Assembly: GCA_002794775.1 (NCBI GenBank) | Contig: NBAY01000042.1 | Location: 248,001 to 312,000 of the forward strand | Length of the DNA stretch: 64,000 nucleotides | Direction: 5' to 3' | Origin: Porodaedalea pini | Taxonomy: Eukaryota; Basidiomycota; Agaricomycetes; Hymenochaetales; Hymenochaetaceae | Shown: piece after piece, positions 13,100 to 25,652 of the stretch | Position numbering within the stretch: the stretch's first letter is position 1 | How the letters are laid out: each line of letters begins with the position of its first letter | The notes under the pieces: model-generated | Database searches by the model: none | What the model was told of the DNA's origin: nothing | The model's input: the letters and a program-made list of their open reading frames with translations, nothing else | Position numbers and translations under genes: made by a program

Positions 13100-14092
13100 T
13101 CATTTCATATTTTGGTCAAGGGCAACCGCTAAACCCACCTCTGCTGCCAATCTGCGCATCTCTTGCTTGACGGTCGCTTCTAGTATGGAAAGTTGGCGGA
13201 AGACCTTCTCCCTGCAATTCGAACAGCAGTTCGACGAGCACGCTGCCTCCGAAATGAGACTCATGCTTATTACGGTGTCCGAAAGGGGTGCCTTCTGGAT
13301 CTCGCTGCGAGCCGACTCGCGCAGTGCGGCCCACCAACCGGAGACGTGGTATCCGCTTTCGTTAGACCCACATCCATCGCCTGATTTCAGATTTTTGGTC
13401 GAGCACTCGACGTCCCGCACAATGCATCGCAGCTGCTGAGGCAAGTAGAATGTTCTCAAGGGCGAGAACAACGTGTCGACTCTGTCGGCGACTTTCCTGC
13501 GGTAGTCAAACAAATGGAAGAGCGTGCTGGCAGGGACTTTCTCGAGGCCTGAAAAGTACGCCTGGCTCAGTGGATACCTCAAGAACTTGGCAACCGCAAG
13601 GCGGGCTATCTCTTCGAGCCGATACTCGCATGCAAGGATGTAGACCTCCATCGAACGTTCGCCGCCATTTTCTACCGCCACATTGCGCAGCGCGTCCTCA
13701 AGTATGTGTATCACCGCGGCCATATCATATTTCTGCGCGGCACACAGGAGACCTGAGACTACATCGAGGTCGTCAAGTTTAGGGGAGACCACAGGGTAGA
13801 GAATGCGCAATAGCGCGTCGAGGACCACCGCGTTTGATTCGTACATAATGACGATCGGGAGTCCTTCTGCTGAGATTTCTGCGGAAGCGCGTTTTCCTTC
13901 CGACGCAAGCGGCTTCGCCAATGCCGTCATATCCTGAAATACAGGCGAGGACACCGCGAGTATACCTTTCATAACCCGGAAGTCAACTCCGTCTGCGGAA
14001 CGCAGGATGATGTCCGCGTGAGTCCCGCTTGATGCGTCAAATGGTTGTGTTACATGGAAGGTACTGCGCGATTCGTGGATTAGCGTAGACAT
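13100..14092 (-). CDS. BTB/POZ domain protein 2
   Basis: Paralogue of the BTB protein at 6799-7849. From the ATG at 14092 it encodes 330 aa without introns. The BTB domain begins at HADIILRSADGVDFRVMKGILAVSSPVFQDM, followed by LLRILYPVVSPKLDDL, LLCAAQKYDMAAVIHILEDALRNVA and YILACEYRLEEIARLAVAKFL, matching the order in the paralogue. The C-terminus has a cysteine cluster (CSSNCCSNC) and a Lys/Arg-rich helix. An upstream in-frame ATG at 14152 would add 20 hydrophobic residues that look like a signal peptide; this is out of character for a BTB protein and I take it as 5' UTR or intron sequence. The two BTB genes bracket ERG13 in the same orientation, so they may be a dispersed tandem pair. Molecular role unknown. 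Confidence 0.82.
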   Translation of the reverse strand: MSTLIHESRSTFHVTQPFDASSGTHADIILRSADGVDFRVMKGILAVSSPVFQDMTALAKPLASEGKRASAEISAEGLPIVIMYESNAVVLDALLRILYPVVSPKLDDLDVVSGLLCAAQKYDMAAVIHILEDALRNVAVENGGERSMEVYILACEYRLEEIARLAVAKFLRYPLSQAYFSGLEKVPASTLFHLFDYRRKVADRVDTLFSPLRTFYLPQQLRCIVRDVECSTKNLKSGDGCGSNESGYHVSGWWAALRESARSEIQKAPLSDTVISMSLISEAACSSNCCSNCREKVFRQLSILEATVKQEMRRLAAEVGLAVALDQNMK

Positions 14093-14634
14093 CGTTTGCA
14101 CTGCTGGTGGGAGTAAAGAAACAAGAAGTAATACTAACAGAGGGGGTTTCAATTCACTGAATTACTCATGGTCACAGGGCGTGCTCTGGTTGGCGGGGCT
14201 TCCACGCCGCTAACTACTACCAAATGCGGAAAACTAACTGATCGACGTTCGCCTGGCCAATTGCATTCCTCGAAACATTTGATACTAAACGCAGGCTTCT
14301 CCACTCCAAGCACGTTCAAGTATACGTTGCATGCAATTCCCAGGTCAGTCATGCACCAGGCTGGAGCGAGATGTCTTCTCATTGCATCCGTATGTACTTC
14401 CTAATGCGGTATGTCTACGGGTATGGGAGTGCACAACTAAAGCCTTTACGACTTGGAATCCTCTCATCTCTATCGTCGGTAATGGCCTCGTTTTGCTTGT
14501 CTTGCTCTTCTGCGTCTATCTTCTTTACGATTTCTCTCCACCTGCCGAGTGCATTCTTTATCTCTGAGACTACATCGTCTCGTCCATACTCAATGCTTTC
14601 CTCAAACTTTCCTTCCGGAAAATATATGTGCTCG
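14093..14634. other. 5' flank of BTB gene 2
   Basis: No gene recognised. Contains an 84-codon frame at 14415-14669 (minus) that runs into the TIR element and has no known domain. Confidence 0.4.
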
Positions 14635-14667
14635 ACTATGGTGCATAAAGGCACCTCGCGGCAACTC
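14635..14667 (+). repeat. Left terminal inverted repeat of the 730-bp element
   Basis: Reads ACTATGGTGCATAAAGGCAC and continues to 14667; its reverse complement is found exactly at 15334-15366. Confidence 0.85.
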
Positions 14668-15333
14668 AAGTCGCGTCAACTTCAACGTCCTACTCCTCCA
14701 CCACGTCATAATAAATAGGCCTGGAAAAAATTACAGTAGATACAGGGAGTCAATATGAATATAGTTTGTACCTCAAATATTTTTTTTTGTGAGGGATTTT
14801 TTTTCTTGAGACAAGATTTGAAACATGTCAGCTAATGTATTACAAATCCATCCGCATATGGTAATTACATAACAAAATGTCGATCATAACTACTATTTTT
14901 GTTGTTTGAGGACCTCCTGAGTTATCGCACTGTCCGGAATACAACCCTGCATAGCATCCTTCAGAATCTCCGCCTCACTCTCGTAACCTCCATCCGTGTC
15001 ATCTGCTTCATAAGCACCGTCTTCTTCGGGTTCCTTGTGGGCTTCCGTGAGCAGGGCAAAGCCTGTTTCCCCGGCTTTCCTTTTCTCAAGGGCGATTCTG
15101 CCCTTCGCGTGCCTGCGTGGCATGTTTTTTTTTCATGTGGTGTGCACCGAACGGCAAAAAAACCATGCTGAGCATGTGGGAATTTTTTCCTGAATTTATT
15201 CATAATTTGTTTTCTCAAAAAATTTGAAACATTTCTTGGGGTTTTCCGAAAATGCGAGAAATTGCAGCTTTTGGCCACTTTCATGATAGATTTCAATTGG
15301 TACTTAAAATTTCTAAAAATTACGGGCTGGGCA

Positions 15334-15366
15334 GAGTTGCCGCGAGGTGCCTTTATGCACCATAGT
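15334..15366 (-). repeat. Right terminal inverted repeat of the 730-bp element
   Basis: Exact reverse complement of 14635-14667, ending GCACCATAGT on the plus strand. Confidence 0.85.
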
Positions 15367-16683
15367 ATTGTATGCAGCGACAGGATAGTATGAGCTTGTG
15401 TACAGTACACCTAGAACTCTGGATAGCACTCACTGAGCAACTTAACCGTGCTGCCCTCAAGTTTTGCCTCTACATTATCAGGTCCTTTCCTCCAGATAGC
15501 GGTGTCTCTGCCACCTATCAAGAACGTGAAAATTGTCAGTTAGATCTCAAATGGGCCGGTATGTATTGCTTACATGCTTTGAAATTGTTGAGTTCTTCAT
15601 GTACTTCCTCTCGCTTCTGATTTCTCTGATATTCCTCGTAAGACAGCTTAATTCCACCTCGTTGTTGCCCATCCTTCGTATTCATGCTAGCTGTACGGTA
15701 GACTGATCACCCTTTTTGAGACAGATGGTTTATAGACAGTATTTAAATGACTGTATCTCTTGTGTATCACCAACTTTGCAGACCCTGTCCTATGAGGACC
15801 GATCATATCGAGGAATCTGCTAGCAAGCAATCGTGATGGAACTTTGCACCAGGATGAGAGGTCAATAGTATATATAAAATATTTCTTACTTAAATAAAAG
15901 TTCGCTAACATCTTGGAGGCCTGACATACGAAGGTTTTGTGCGGTATACGACGTGCTTTCATCGCGTTTCTAGTAACTAGTAAGAAGCCTCGACTTATTC
16001 AAAGCAGAAATATTGGAGTGTGATTAGCCAGGTACTCCGCAAAGTCGTATCAAAAGTGCTCTCTGATACCAGGCAAAGCTGCCTTTAGTCCGAGTCGCTC
16101 TCCATCACTCTAAATATGATACAGTAGTATTGCGAGTACTGTATAACTAAGCAACAAAGCTGATGGACGGGTTCTAATTCTGAATTTGATATTGCTCCAT
16201 GGCGCCTTCCCTTCAGCTGCTCTTTATGTGAAAATTCTCAGTCCATGGCGATAATGACGAGAAGTCTGATCATGAGTCCTTGTTCCTTTAGTCTAGAATT
16301 GATTTACGATTTCTGCAGCTTTAATCGCGATATTCTCAAGGCGTTCCGCCTCACGGCACTAATACTGACGGCCACCCGCGCCCAGCACAAAACCGGCTTA
16401 ACCCCTAGTTCAACAGATTCGGTTAGATTCTCTTCTGAACTCCCGCGCACTGTACAAGCAACTATATTACCTGTAGTCAAGATACTACACCACACTTACC
16501 AGGTCCCAACTAAGGCGGTAACAATAAGTGATTATATATATATAAGTGCATCTAATCCCTATCCCCACGAGACGAAAGGAACGACAATTAAACAGAGGAA
16601 TGTTATTTAGTCGACAAGAGAACACAAAGCAATGGGAAGCAAAGAATGGAACGGCCCGAAGGCCAACGCGTCTATGTTCATAC
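15367..16683. other. Intergenic region, no gene seen
   Basis: 1.3 kb with only short unsupported frames (the longest, 16245-16610 plus, has no conserved features). A (TA)-rich patch lies at 16530-16545. It contains the 3' flank of the minus-strand gene ending at 16684. Confidence 0.45.
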
Positions 16684-19557
16684 CTATGATGCACATAGGC
16701 TTGTATCGTAGCCATTTGATCGATCCAATGGATCACTGACTGGTACTGTGGGTATTGATGCTGGTGCTGGTGCAGATGACTCCTCCGTCATCCTGCGCCG
16801 TCGTTCACCAACCTTCCAAATGACGTCCTTCAACTCTTCGACCACATCTGTACCAAGGCCCCAGCCTCTATAACTCGCAGCTTTGTCATCATTGTCGTCC
16901 TCCTCTAGATGAGCTGCAAGACCACGGCCAGTCATGCTCTCGCGCTTAGCCTTCATGCGCCGGATCCGCTCTTCGCGAGGAAGCTTTGAACGCTCACGGC
17001 TGAAAGCTGTGAGAGCAGCCGACTCGCTTTCGAAGATTTGCTCAAGTCCGGGAGGCGGGAGGTGCGCCGACGATGCGGAAAGTAGAAGATGTTGTGTTGC
17101 ATCGTCTACATCACGCTCGGGTATTGTATCATCAAGCGACGAGAGTATCGGGAAATCTGGACTGTCCTCATCCGGAGTGAGAGGATCCAAGTCGGTCTTG
17201 TCATTCGAGTCTTTTGAACTGCCGCTGAATGTGTGATTTCGTGCGTGGCTGAATGAAGACTCGTCGTCGCCGTCTCCTTCCTCAGCTTCACCGAGTGGAT
17301 GTTCTCGTCTACGCCGAGCCTCGAATACGTCCAGAAGAGCTGTCTTTCCCCGTTCGCACTCACGGAGAGCAAAGCCAAGCTCTCTTCGCAGCCGTTCATA
17401 CGATTGCAGAATCGAATCTTCTGAAGCCTTGAGTTCCTTGGACTCCGGAGGTGACGACTGCAACTCTGCGGTATTTTGTGCAACTCGCAAATCCTCAACG
17501 CACTCCAATAAATGAGCCTTCGCCTCGCTCAGCGACGACGATATAGCATCTACATGTGCAGCAAAGCGAGTTACACCACTCGGTACGGGAGCAAAAGAAT
17601 CCACATTCGAGGATAAAGCTGACGATTGGAGGTCTAGGAGAGCGGACGGCTTGGACACGTGAGATGGAGATTCTAAACCGTTCACGCTATGCGCATTAGA
17701 GATACCTGGTACGAGTAGCTCCTCCATTGGTGATCTGACAGGACTGCCTTCTGGACTGATCTCGGGAGTAGGCTGCCCTTCCTGTCTCCTGAGATTATCG
17801 GCCTCGGCAAGCGCCTCGTTAAGCCTGGCAGCAGCATCTTCGAGAGTCGACGTCAACAGAGCGGCAACGCTCCGTACATTTTCCCAGTATGGCTCGTCCT
17901 CAGAATCTTCAGTGAAACGAAGAGCAAGAAGATGCGCGCAAGCATACCGACGAGATGCAAGGGCACCCTGAAGGGCGTGGTGCAGTGCGGTGAGCGAAAG
18001 CGGGTGGCGTGTGGATGATAAGGATGTTAGGCGCGAAGATGATATAGAAGAGGAAGGAGAGAGGTACGCCGAATCACGCAAGGACGGGACAGAACGTGAG
18101 GTTGACAGTCCCAAAACCTCTGCACCGCTTGCACGACGTTTTCGACGTAAAAAAAGTGCAGCCGTACCAAAGTTGTCTTGCGGCAAGCTACGCTCGTTGA
18201 TTAAGCCGTTCATTGCTAAATCCTGAGATTGATCCTCATCTTCGTCGGCCTCTGGAACTTGAGCTAGAGAGGGTGATCGAGGCGGCGTTATTGGCATAGA
18301 GAGGTGAACGTTTTCGACGTCCGAGAAAGTAGATAAATCAGATCGCCTCCGGTCTCTTTTCCTAAGTGCAGATGCTGTTCGAGCATTGCGACTGGACGGT
18401 GAAACATTTGAGCCATTCCATGTTTGGCGCTTCTCAGCTGAAGCCGTGGGCGACCGCGACGAAGAACTATGATCATTCTCGGACAAAGAAGTGTGTTTGC
18501 GTCGCGGCGTAGAAGGTCTCGATTGTAAAATGTACGAAGGTTTTGCGGGACAGGGAGGGGCGTACATCTCGGATAACTGAGATAACTCCATGGGTGACGC
18601 CAAGGCAGCTAAGAGGGGTCGCACATTGTCGCATTGATGTTGAGTCGTGAGTAACGTAGAATGAAGCGAAACACGAAGTGCTGACGAAGGTGAAGCCTGC
18701 GCTGAAGGAGATGGGGTATAATAAACACTGTGGACTGACAATGAGATGGCATATCTAAATAGTATTATACCACGCACGGCTTACCTGCACTCCTCTCCTT
18801 CAATGATCATGATGGCATCATTAACCGCAGCATCCCAGGCAGATCCAGCTGTTTTAAGGCTTTCTAGAGCCTCAAACATTTGTGGTATGTAAGTCTGCTT
18901 TGCGGACGCAATACCTGGTGCTTTTGCAAACGAAACTGACGTTAACAACGCCAAAAGAGCGGCTATACGATGCTCGTTGAGAAGTGCAGCAAGGCCAACG
19001 AAGACAAAAGCACTCGAAAGTGATTTGAGGTCTTGATCTACTTTGCCGCCAGCGTCCTGCTGAGAAGCCTTGAGTTCGCCGGGTAAAGGATGGTCATGGG
19101 TCGGGAATGCCGAACGTGGATGTGCAGAAATAGGCGAAGGAGATACGGAAGAAGAAAGTAAATTGGAAGAGATGAGGTCGTATTTGAATCGTTCAGCAAA
19201 ATCGTCACTTGTGGATGGAAAGATATTTCGGATAGTGGACAGCCAGTGGCGAAACACCTTCAAATTGTATGATTAACTAAACTTCTGATGTTATATAGAC
19301 CGGATGTACACACCTCCAGAGTTCCCGCCAGCGAGGAAGAAGGTATTGTAAGGTCTACACATGCATCCACCATTGAACTCTCTTCTGTCTCCTCGTCCGA
19401 TGTATCTGTGAATGCTCCTGGAAGGTGTACGCGTTTGTCTCCTGATTCTTGCAGATGGGAAGGCATGCGAGTCAGCAGTTATTCCCGCCACTAGAGTCAT
19501 AGACGTACCTTTGAGATATTCGTCCAAAGGATGCTCGTCGTACAGAGCCTGGGCCAT
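16684..19557 (-). CDS. Putative vezatin/Inp2-like myosin-binding membrane protein
   Basis: Four exons (19557-19509, 19447-19314, 19257-18785, 18727-16684) sum to 2,700 nt, 899 aa, with all phases consistent. The N-terminus MAQALYDEHPLDEYLKESG leads to FRHWLSTIRNIFPSTSDDFAERFKYDLISSNLLSSS and a hydrophobic stretch FVFVGLAALLNEHRIAALLALL, a likely membrane segment near residues 130-160. A Ser-rich region follows after MELSQLSEMYAPP, then basic and acidic low complexity with a helical section (RRELGFALRECERGKTALLDVFEARR). The order of an N-terminal tag, a membrane segment, and a conserved helical core resembles fungal vezatin/Inp2 proteins, which tether organelles such as peroxisomes to myosin V. 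I base this on overall pattern, not on a diagnostic motif, so the family name is tentative. In-frame coding-like sequence continues upstream to 19644 without an ATG; an extra 5' exon is possible. Confidence 0.7.
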
Positions 19558-20015
19558 GAATTGTCTAACCTCGGCTGTAAGGTGGGAATTGCGTGTCCAA
19601 GAAAAGAAGCCGATTTCCGTATTATAAGTGGGCGGGCACTTCAAGCATCAAGGGAGTGCACGGTCTGCGTCGACGAGTAAGACGCGAACGTGAGAGGAAG
19701 TGGGGGTGAAGAAGGAAGAATAGAAATAAAGTACGTACAGAGTCCGGCGCGCAGTATGAACTCAAGTGCAGGCGGATTTGGATAACATTTCGCACGTGCG
19801 CTACGCGAACCATCTCATGGATAGTAAACCGACTGTAAATCATTATTATCTTGTATGGTCGAAGATGTTCATAAATTAAAGGATACATGCAATGTAAGGT
19901 CGGACAGTGAGATGGGCGCAATAGTACAAATGCTGATGATCAGAGCAAAGAATGCAAAGTAAAAGTAAAAGAAGAAAGAGAAGGACGATAAGCAGAAACA
20001 ACAAGGTTCAAACTC
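19558..20015. other. Spacer between two minus-strand genes
   Basis: Promoter and 5' leader of the vezatin-like gene and the 3' UTR of the START gene? No: both genes run on the minus strand, so the START gene's 3' UTR lies just below 20016 and the promoter of the vezatin-like gene just above 19557. No further gene seen. Confidence 0.45.
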
Positions 20016-23000
20016 CTAATGCCTCCGTACTACTGCAATTTGGAAGTCCCAGCCGCCGACAATGTATTTCATCTCTACAAGTCGTTTGATCTCTCGCCAT
20101 CCGGGCTCGACGAGGCCAAGCCCACCATTAGGAGCTCGCGTCACTCCATCCGGGACATCCCCCAAATCAGTCACAACATAGATGAAGTCCGCTGGAGACA
20201 GCAGGGAGCGTAATAACGAGCCCAGAAGGAATGCAATCAGCATCGCTGCAATGAGAGCCGATATGGAGTAGCGAGGCATCCTGGCTGAGCGAACAACAGC
20301 CAATGCGGATGAGGCCACTCCACCAGAATCGGACGCTGAGCCAGCTAGTGCATCTGGACGAGGGCTTGTTATCGGCTCGGCGAGTTCAGGTGGCGGAGTT
20401 GGCGCAGGAGTTGGATATGAGCCGGGAGTCTTTGGAATAGCTTGGCTGGGAGTCAAGGCTCCCGAACCTGAACCGAATCCAAGGAAAGCAAGCGAGTTCT
20501 GATATGAGCTGATTAACCCAAAGAATCCACGGTTTACTTCTGTAGAAAGAGGTATTTGTTTCTCTTCTGCAGGTGTCGTTTGTCCGGGAGACTATAAGAA
20601 AGAAGTCAGGAAGCGGAATATGGCGAACAGGGTCCGAAACAAGCAGAAAAACTCACCTCGGATATCGCACCCTCATCATCCTCCCCAGCATTGATTTCAC
20701 CGCCTAACTCATCGTACTGGTTTTCAGTCGAGGAAGAAGGATCTTGAATCCTAGTATCCGCAGAGCTCGTAACAAAAAGGGAGTCTTCAACAGCCAGAGG
20801 CGATGAGAGCTGCTCCGGCAAAGTGAAAGCATCCTCTCCCTCTTGGATCTGCACCCTGTAAATACAAGGGAGTTGGCGAATTTTCTTCAACAGAAGTGTG
20901 AAGACTGACCTCGAAAGAATACCAGTACTTGGTTCCTCGAACGCAACACCTTTATGCGCGTCTTTCTCGCTGCCTATCACCACCGACGCACCGTCTATCA
21001 ATACTACCTTCTTGCCCTTCTTCCGCTTATCCGCCGACAAAGGTCGCACGTTCACCCGTACCAGCGCACGCTTCTCCTTACTTTCTAGGTCTAAATACCA
21101 CTGTGGCTTAGGCGGCGCACTACGCATCTCACCGGTCAGCGGATCTTCCACCGTAGGCAACTCATACTGTCCTGTCGGAATCGTGAACCGTAAGAGATGT
21201 CGCACTGGCATATCAATGCCTGCGCCTGACGTGTAAAGTGGCGAGGGAGGCAGGAGATAAACACTGTGCGCAATGGGCAGCACATCATTGGTAGAAACTG
21301 CAATGCTGTTTCTAGCAATGCGCGAGAGTCGCACAGGATAGGGCGGATTACCTCTGGACTCAACGACGGAGACAAGCTGCACTTCATATCCTTCAGGATA
21401 CGTTCGCAGATCTACGACGATTTCCGCGATAATGAAGTCTGCCTGACTTCGCATTCTCTGATCACGACCAACGGAGGAAGCCGACGACGACGATCTTATT
21501 GGCTCTCGAGATTGTGACCTAATGCCCAAGGAACTGGAGGAGGCAACGTCCGCTGAGGTAGACATGCTTTTCCTGTGGCGACGGGATGGGCTCAGCGAGT
21601 TCACACTTTCTCCGCGCCGACGGCGAACAATTTCAGAAGAACTTGGACGCGAGGGAAGGCCCGCACGAACAGGTCTTGGCGTTGCTAATGATGGATCGCG
21701 CTCCTTATCATCAGAAGAACAGGACTCGAGCAACTCAGCAGAGGGCCTGTCGAATGTAATGAGTATGTTCGCGCTAAAGACTTTGCTGGTCAAGTCGAGT
21801 TTACTGTTTAGTAGCGTTGCTTCTGTAGTGCTATGGTTGAGAATCCACATGCTTTCGTCCGTAGTAGCCGTATTCCCTGCTAAACGGAAACTTGCCGAGG
21901 GAGTACGTATCTCAGGAAACGGATTTATAGTCTTCATGTACGATTCGACGGCCAGGACCGCACGGGGTAGTGATGCGTTGATCATTGAGTTGAATGCTAC
22001 CGGCACAGATCCTGCAAAATCAGCAGCTGTTAGCCGCGTGCACTTTGTCGACGGAATCGCGTAGTTTTCTGCTGTGTACGGATCGAGCGTCTCGATGATC
22101 CATGCGTCGATATAAACACGGCCAATGGGAAGTGTGTAAGGATTATACTTCACCGGTGCAAAGGATGCAGCCGACGCAGGATTGAAGGATGCGGAGACAC
22201 AATAAATGGCACTAGGGATACCATTTGGACTCTGCACGCTATCCGAGTCTGAAGTTGGCGCCTCAGGTGAAGTATGTATATCTTCTCGTGCTATGAGCGA
22301 CGCAAGGAGCACACCCCTGTCTCTGAACGGAAATCCGGTCTTCAAGGCAAGGAATGCGGTGTGACAATCCGCACCATGCTCTTCAAGTACGGAGACCGAG
22401 TCAAATCGGTCGTCCCACTGTTTGCGACAATCGTAGCTGAAGACCACCGAAGCTACTTCGTCAGCAGTAACACCTTCAATAACCTTCTCACCCCGGTGCA
22501 CAGGGACAGTAGGAGAGATTTCGGATGATAGACGTCTCTGTACCGAGAGCACGCCTTCAGCAACCGTTGTCCAGTTGTCCCGGTATGCACCACGGTGATA
22601 TGCCTGAGCAAATGCAAGTGCATCGAGAGCGAAATGTACCGGCCTCTTACCAGCAGGGAAGGCCACATCAGTCAATGGGACTGCGGGAGGCACAAGAACC
22701 GCAACCGCTTGCTGGGTAGTATTTGTAAACTGCTCCATCGCTGTCGTGAAAAAGGTAGACAATGGACTTGGCACCTTTGGAGCGGTAGACGTGACCGGAA
22801 CCTGTGAGCCTGATCCTCGCTTTTTGCGTAGTGATGTACTGGAGTCGGAGCCGGACTCACTGGTATCGCCGTCCTCTAACACTGCGCGCCGTCTACGAAT
22901 AACACTCATTACAGGAGGCTGGTCAAGAGGGACTCTGACGGGCTTAATGCGTTTCTGCTTTACCAGCGACTTCACTTCAGCATCGGGCAGCTCCTCTACG

Positions 23001-25652
23001 TCAACATTTATGCGCTTCCCGTTGACCATAACAAAACCCTTCTCTTTGGCAGCCGTAAAGGGTGCCCGCCGAACAATGGCGTGCAGACGTTCCTCGCTGT
23101 CGAAAGAAATGTCATGGCCCACCGTCAGCCATAGCCCGCCTCCACCAGCTGAAAGGCGATGTCGCCGAAGACATGTTATTGACTGTGGAGGTGGATCGAT
23201 CACAATATCAAGAGAGGTAGCCCACGTGTCGATGTCGCATCGCAACTCGCATTCTATAGATGCAGATGTCGCGTTTTCACTTCTTTGCGGGGTTATCATG
23301 CCCGCGCCCTCACCGAGTGTTTGCACGCTATCGACGGAGTTCTGTCGTGTATGTAACGGTCTCGCTGTGCTGTCCACCGTAGGGCATGGATTCCGAGAAG
23401 CGGCTGGCTCGTATTCCACACGAAATAGCCCACGCTCGTGATCATACCGCTGACTTGTAGAACGCGCGCCGCTGAGACGCGTCACGACCGGCGGACCACC
23501 GCATTTTATAGCAAACTCGCCAACACCCGCTACACCCGCTATCATCTGTTGGTGGACCGTCGCCTTGCCTGTCCATCCTTTCGGATCACTCTGCTCGAGT
23601 AACGTCAATTGCGTCGTCGTCGGACTTAGAGCCTCGATGGCCCAGCCTTGTAGATCCACCTGCGTCCTGATCGTGCCTACGTCTACAGGCGGGATTGTCG
23701 GGAAGAGATGAGGATCGTCAACGGAGAATGAGAAGACGTGTACCGTGGTCGGCGACTTGTAAACGGTTTTGAGCAAAACACCGTCCCGTCCTGTCACAGG
23801 CCACGCAGGTTTTGTCTTGAAATGCCAAAGTTCCGTCAACTCATTAACGTCTTCCAGCAAAGTCGCGTCCTCATAAAGACGGTCCCAGTGCGCTCGCGTC
23901 CCAGGGGTCACGATTGCGCTATAGAGGTCCCAGAGTCCAACGCCGACGAAGGTCGCTTCAGCTTTGTACACAACGAGTGTCGGGTCGATCGAATCGAGCT
24001 GTGTTACTGATACACCCCGAACATCGGAATTTCTCTTCCATTTTGCCTCCGGCTCCTGCAGAAGCGAGGAGAAATATATATAGTTTCTACGGACGCGCGC
24101 GAGTATACTCTTGTCGAACGCAGGACCCCGTGGAACGACACTGACGCCCGAGTCTGTGCGCAGAAGCGCTGGCTTTCGCAAAGATGAGCTAGCAGACGCC
24201 TCGCTCTCCGTAGTAACTATCGAAGCACTCGCCGTACTCAGGCTCACGTTCGCCGCGCTTGAAGCATCTTGAAAAAGTTGTGTTGATGTCGCAAAAGATT
24301 TGAGCTCGCGATCGATACGTTCTTCGAGTGCGTGCGATAGTCCGTTGACGCGAATGCCTCTTAGCGCAGCGGTAAACTCGACGGTAAGCTTGACCTTGAG
24401 CACAGAATGGTCATCCAAAAGAGGTGTGTGCTGGATTTGGAATGAGACCTTAGAGGGGCCGCATTTACTTGCATTAGTCGACCACGGGAGTTGTGCCACT
24501 GCCTCGGAAGACGCTCGAGTCGCAATGCGGATATCCCAGCCATCAAGGGACGGTAACAACAGTTCGAGACTGCGTTGCAGTCGACGCTGTTCTTTAAGTG
24601 CATACAGCTCATCCAATCCATGCATCGCTGTCCCGCTATGCGGACTCTCTTGATCTTCCGGGACAATCGCGTAGTCGATGGTCAGCGCCGCCCTCCCAAT
24701 ATCAAACCCGACTCTCTCGATTGACACCCCGAACCCATAAGCAGTCAGAGCAGGTATTTTTGATTGTCTGCTCTTCACAATGTCCAGAAGTCCAAGAGCC
24801 ATAGCTGAAAGTTGCTGCGGTATACTGATAGGAATTCCGATATTCCAAACAGTCTTTAAGTCGTGTTGCCAAAAGCAAGTCATCCGTACGCGCTTGGCTC
24901 GAGCTTCTGGGGACAAAAGTTGTATACACCAGGCAAATACTGTATTCGAGAAATGAGTAGCGTATTTATTTAGACAGAATGGAATAGAACTGACAATCGG
25001 CGTGTGATCGAACATATGGCGGAGAAGGTCTTAAGTAAGACGGTTCGTCTGGCGATCGAGGTAGGGACGTAGATACGTCCACGAGCGTAGTAGCATCATA
25101 GAAAGTTCGTGATATCATTACAGCGTCTCTTGGGCTGCAAACTTTGAGAAAGTCTTCTTTCAAACTACAAAGACGACACTCACTTCGCTGGCCACCCAAG
25201 CGTGAAGTTTGTCTTGACAATCCGCGTCGACGGATCGTACATTTCGAGTATCTGAGCAGACTCAACGGCTGGATCCCACTCTTGGCGCAGCTCAGGAGTA
25301 ACAAGGATGGATTTCCATGCCTCGAGATCGACGGTGTCCTCGGCAGCGGGGAGGTCGAGAATGACTCTGTACACATCGCCAGTCTTCGTTGTCTTGCGGT
25401 ACACAGAAACGTCTCTGGAGTCCGGACGTGGTGTAGCACGTGCCTTGCCCTTACCACTACCAGATGAGTCTTTCCTCAGTGGAAGAGGAACACGTTTCCA
25501 GGACGAGCTTTGCGCAGAAGTCAGATGTGTCCGGAAGGCAGCAAGCGCGTCATTTAGCGCGTTACTCCATGTCTCTCGCAACCTACAAATAATAAGTTGT
25601 TGAGATAGCATTAGTTGAATCAGACAGCGTACTGGTGCCCATCCGAAGTCAT
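20016..25652 (-). CDS. Triple START-domain protein with C-terminal membrane anchor
   Basis: Six exons (25652-25633, 25582-25184, 25134-24995, 24939-20910, 20855-20657, 20591-20016) sum to 5,364 nt and 1,787 aa in phase. The start MTSDGHQLRETWSNALNDALAAF is required by the first intron; longer upstream frames have no ATG. Three START-like lipid-binding segments are visible: about residues 70-330 (VYRVILDLPAAEDTVDLEAWKS, RQEWDPAVESAQIL, SPRD-like NPRDAVMISRTFY), about 500-670 (VVYKAEATFVGVGLWDLYSAIV, RAHWDRLYEDATLLE, WPVTGRDGVLLKTVY, DPKGWTG) and about 970-1220 (VIEGVTADEVASVVFSYDCRKQWDDRF, FPFRDRGVLLAS). Near residue 1703 a segment ISALIAAMLIAFLLGSLL is a probable C-terminal transmembrane anchor, preceded by a Pro-rich linker. 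Role is inferred: membrane-anchored sterol or phospholipid transfer or sensing at a contact site. It shares a 376-bp divergent promoter with the pyridoxal kinase gene. Confidence 0.85.

Larger units (their letters stand above)
14635..15366. mobile_element. Non-autonomous TIR element, ~730 bp
   Basis: A perfect 33-bp inverted repeat bounds this segment: 14635-14667 and 15334-15366, beginning ACTATGGTGCATAAAGG. The interior is AT-rich with T-runs near 14780-14805. A TA dinucleotide sits at each outer end of the repeat (CTATGG/CCATAG), which would fit a Tc1/mariner-like TA target site, but because it is part of the repeat this is not proven. An internal minus-strand frame 14893-15123 (76 aa, acidic, EADDTDGGYESEAE) is the only sizeable ORF and has no transposase signature, so the element is probably non-autonomous. 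Confidence 0.75.

Noticed and set aside
14093..14152. Apparent signal peptide on BTB protein 2
   Set aside because: The hydrophobic 20 residues come from an upstream in-frame ATG; the paralogue has none, and starting at 14092 gives equal length (330 aa).
18781..19263. Independent 160-aa gene
   Set aside because: It splices in phase on both sides and is exon 3 of the 899-aa vezatin-like protein.
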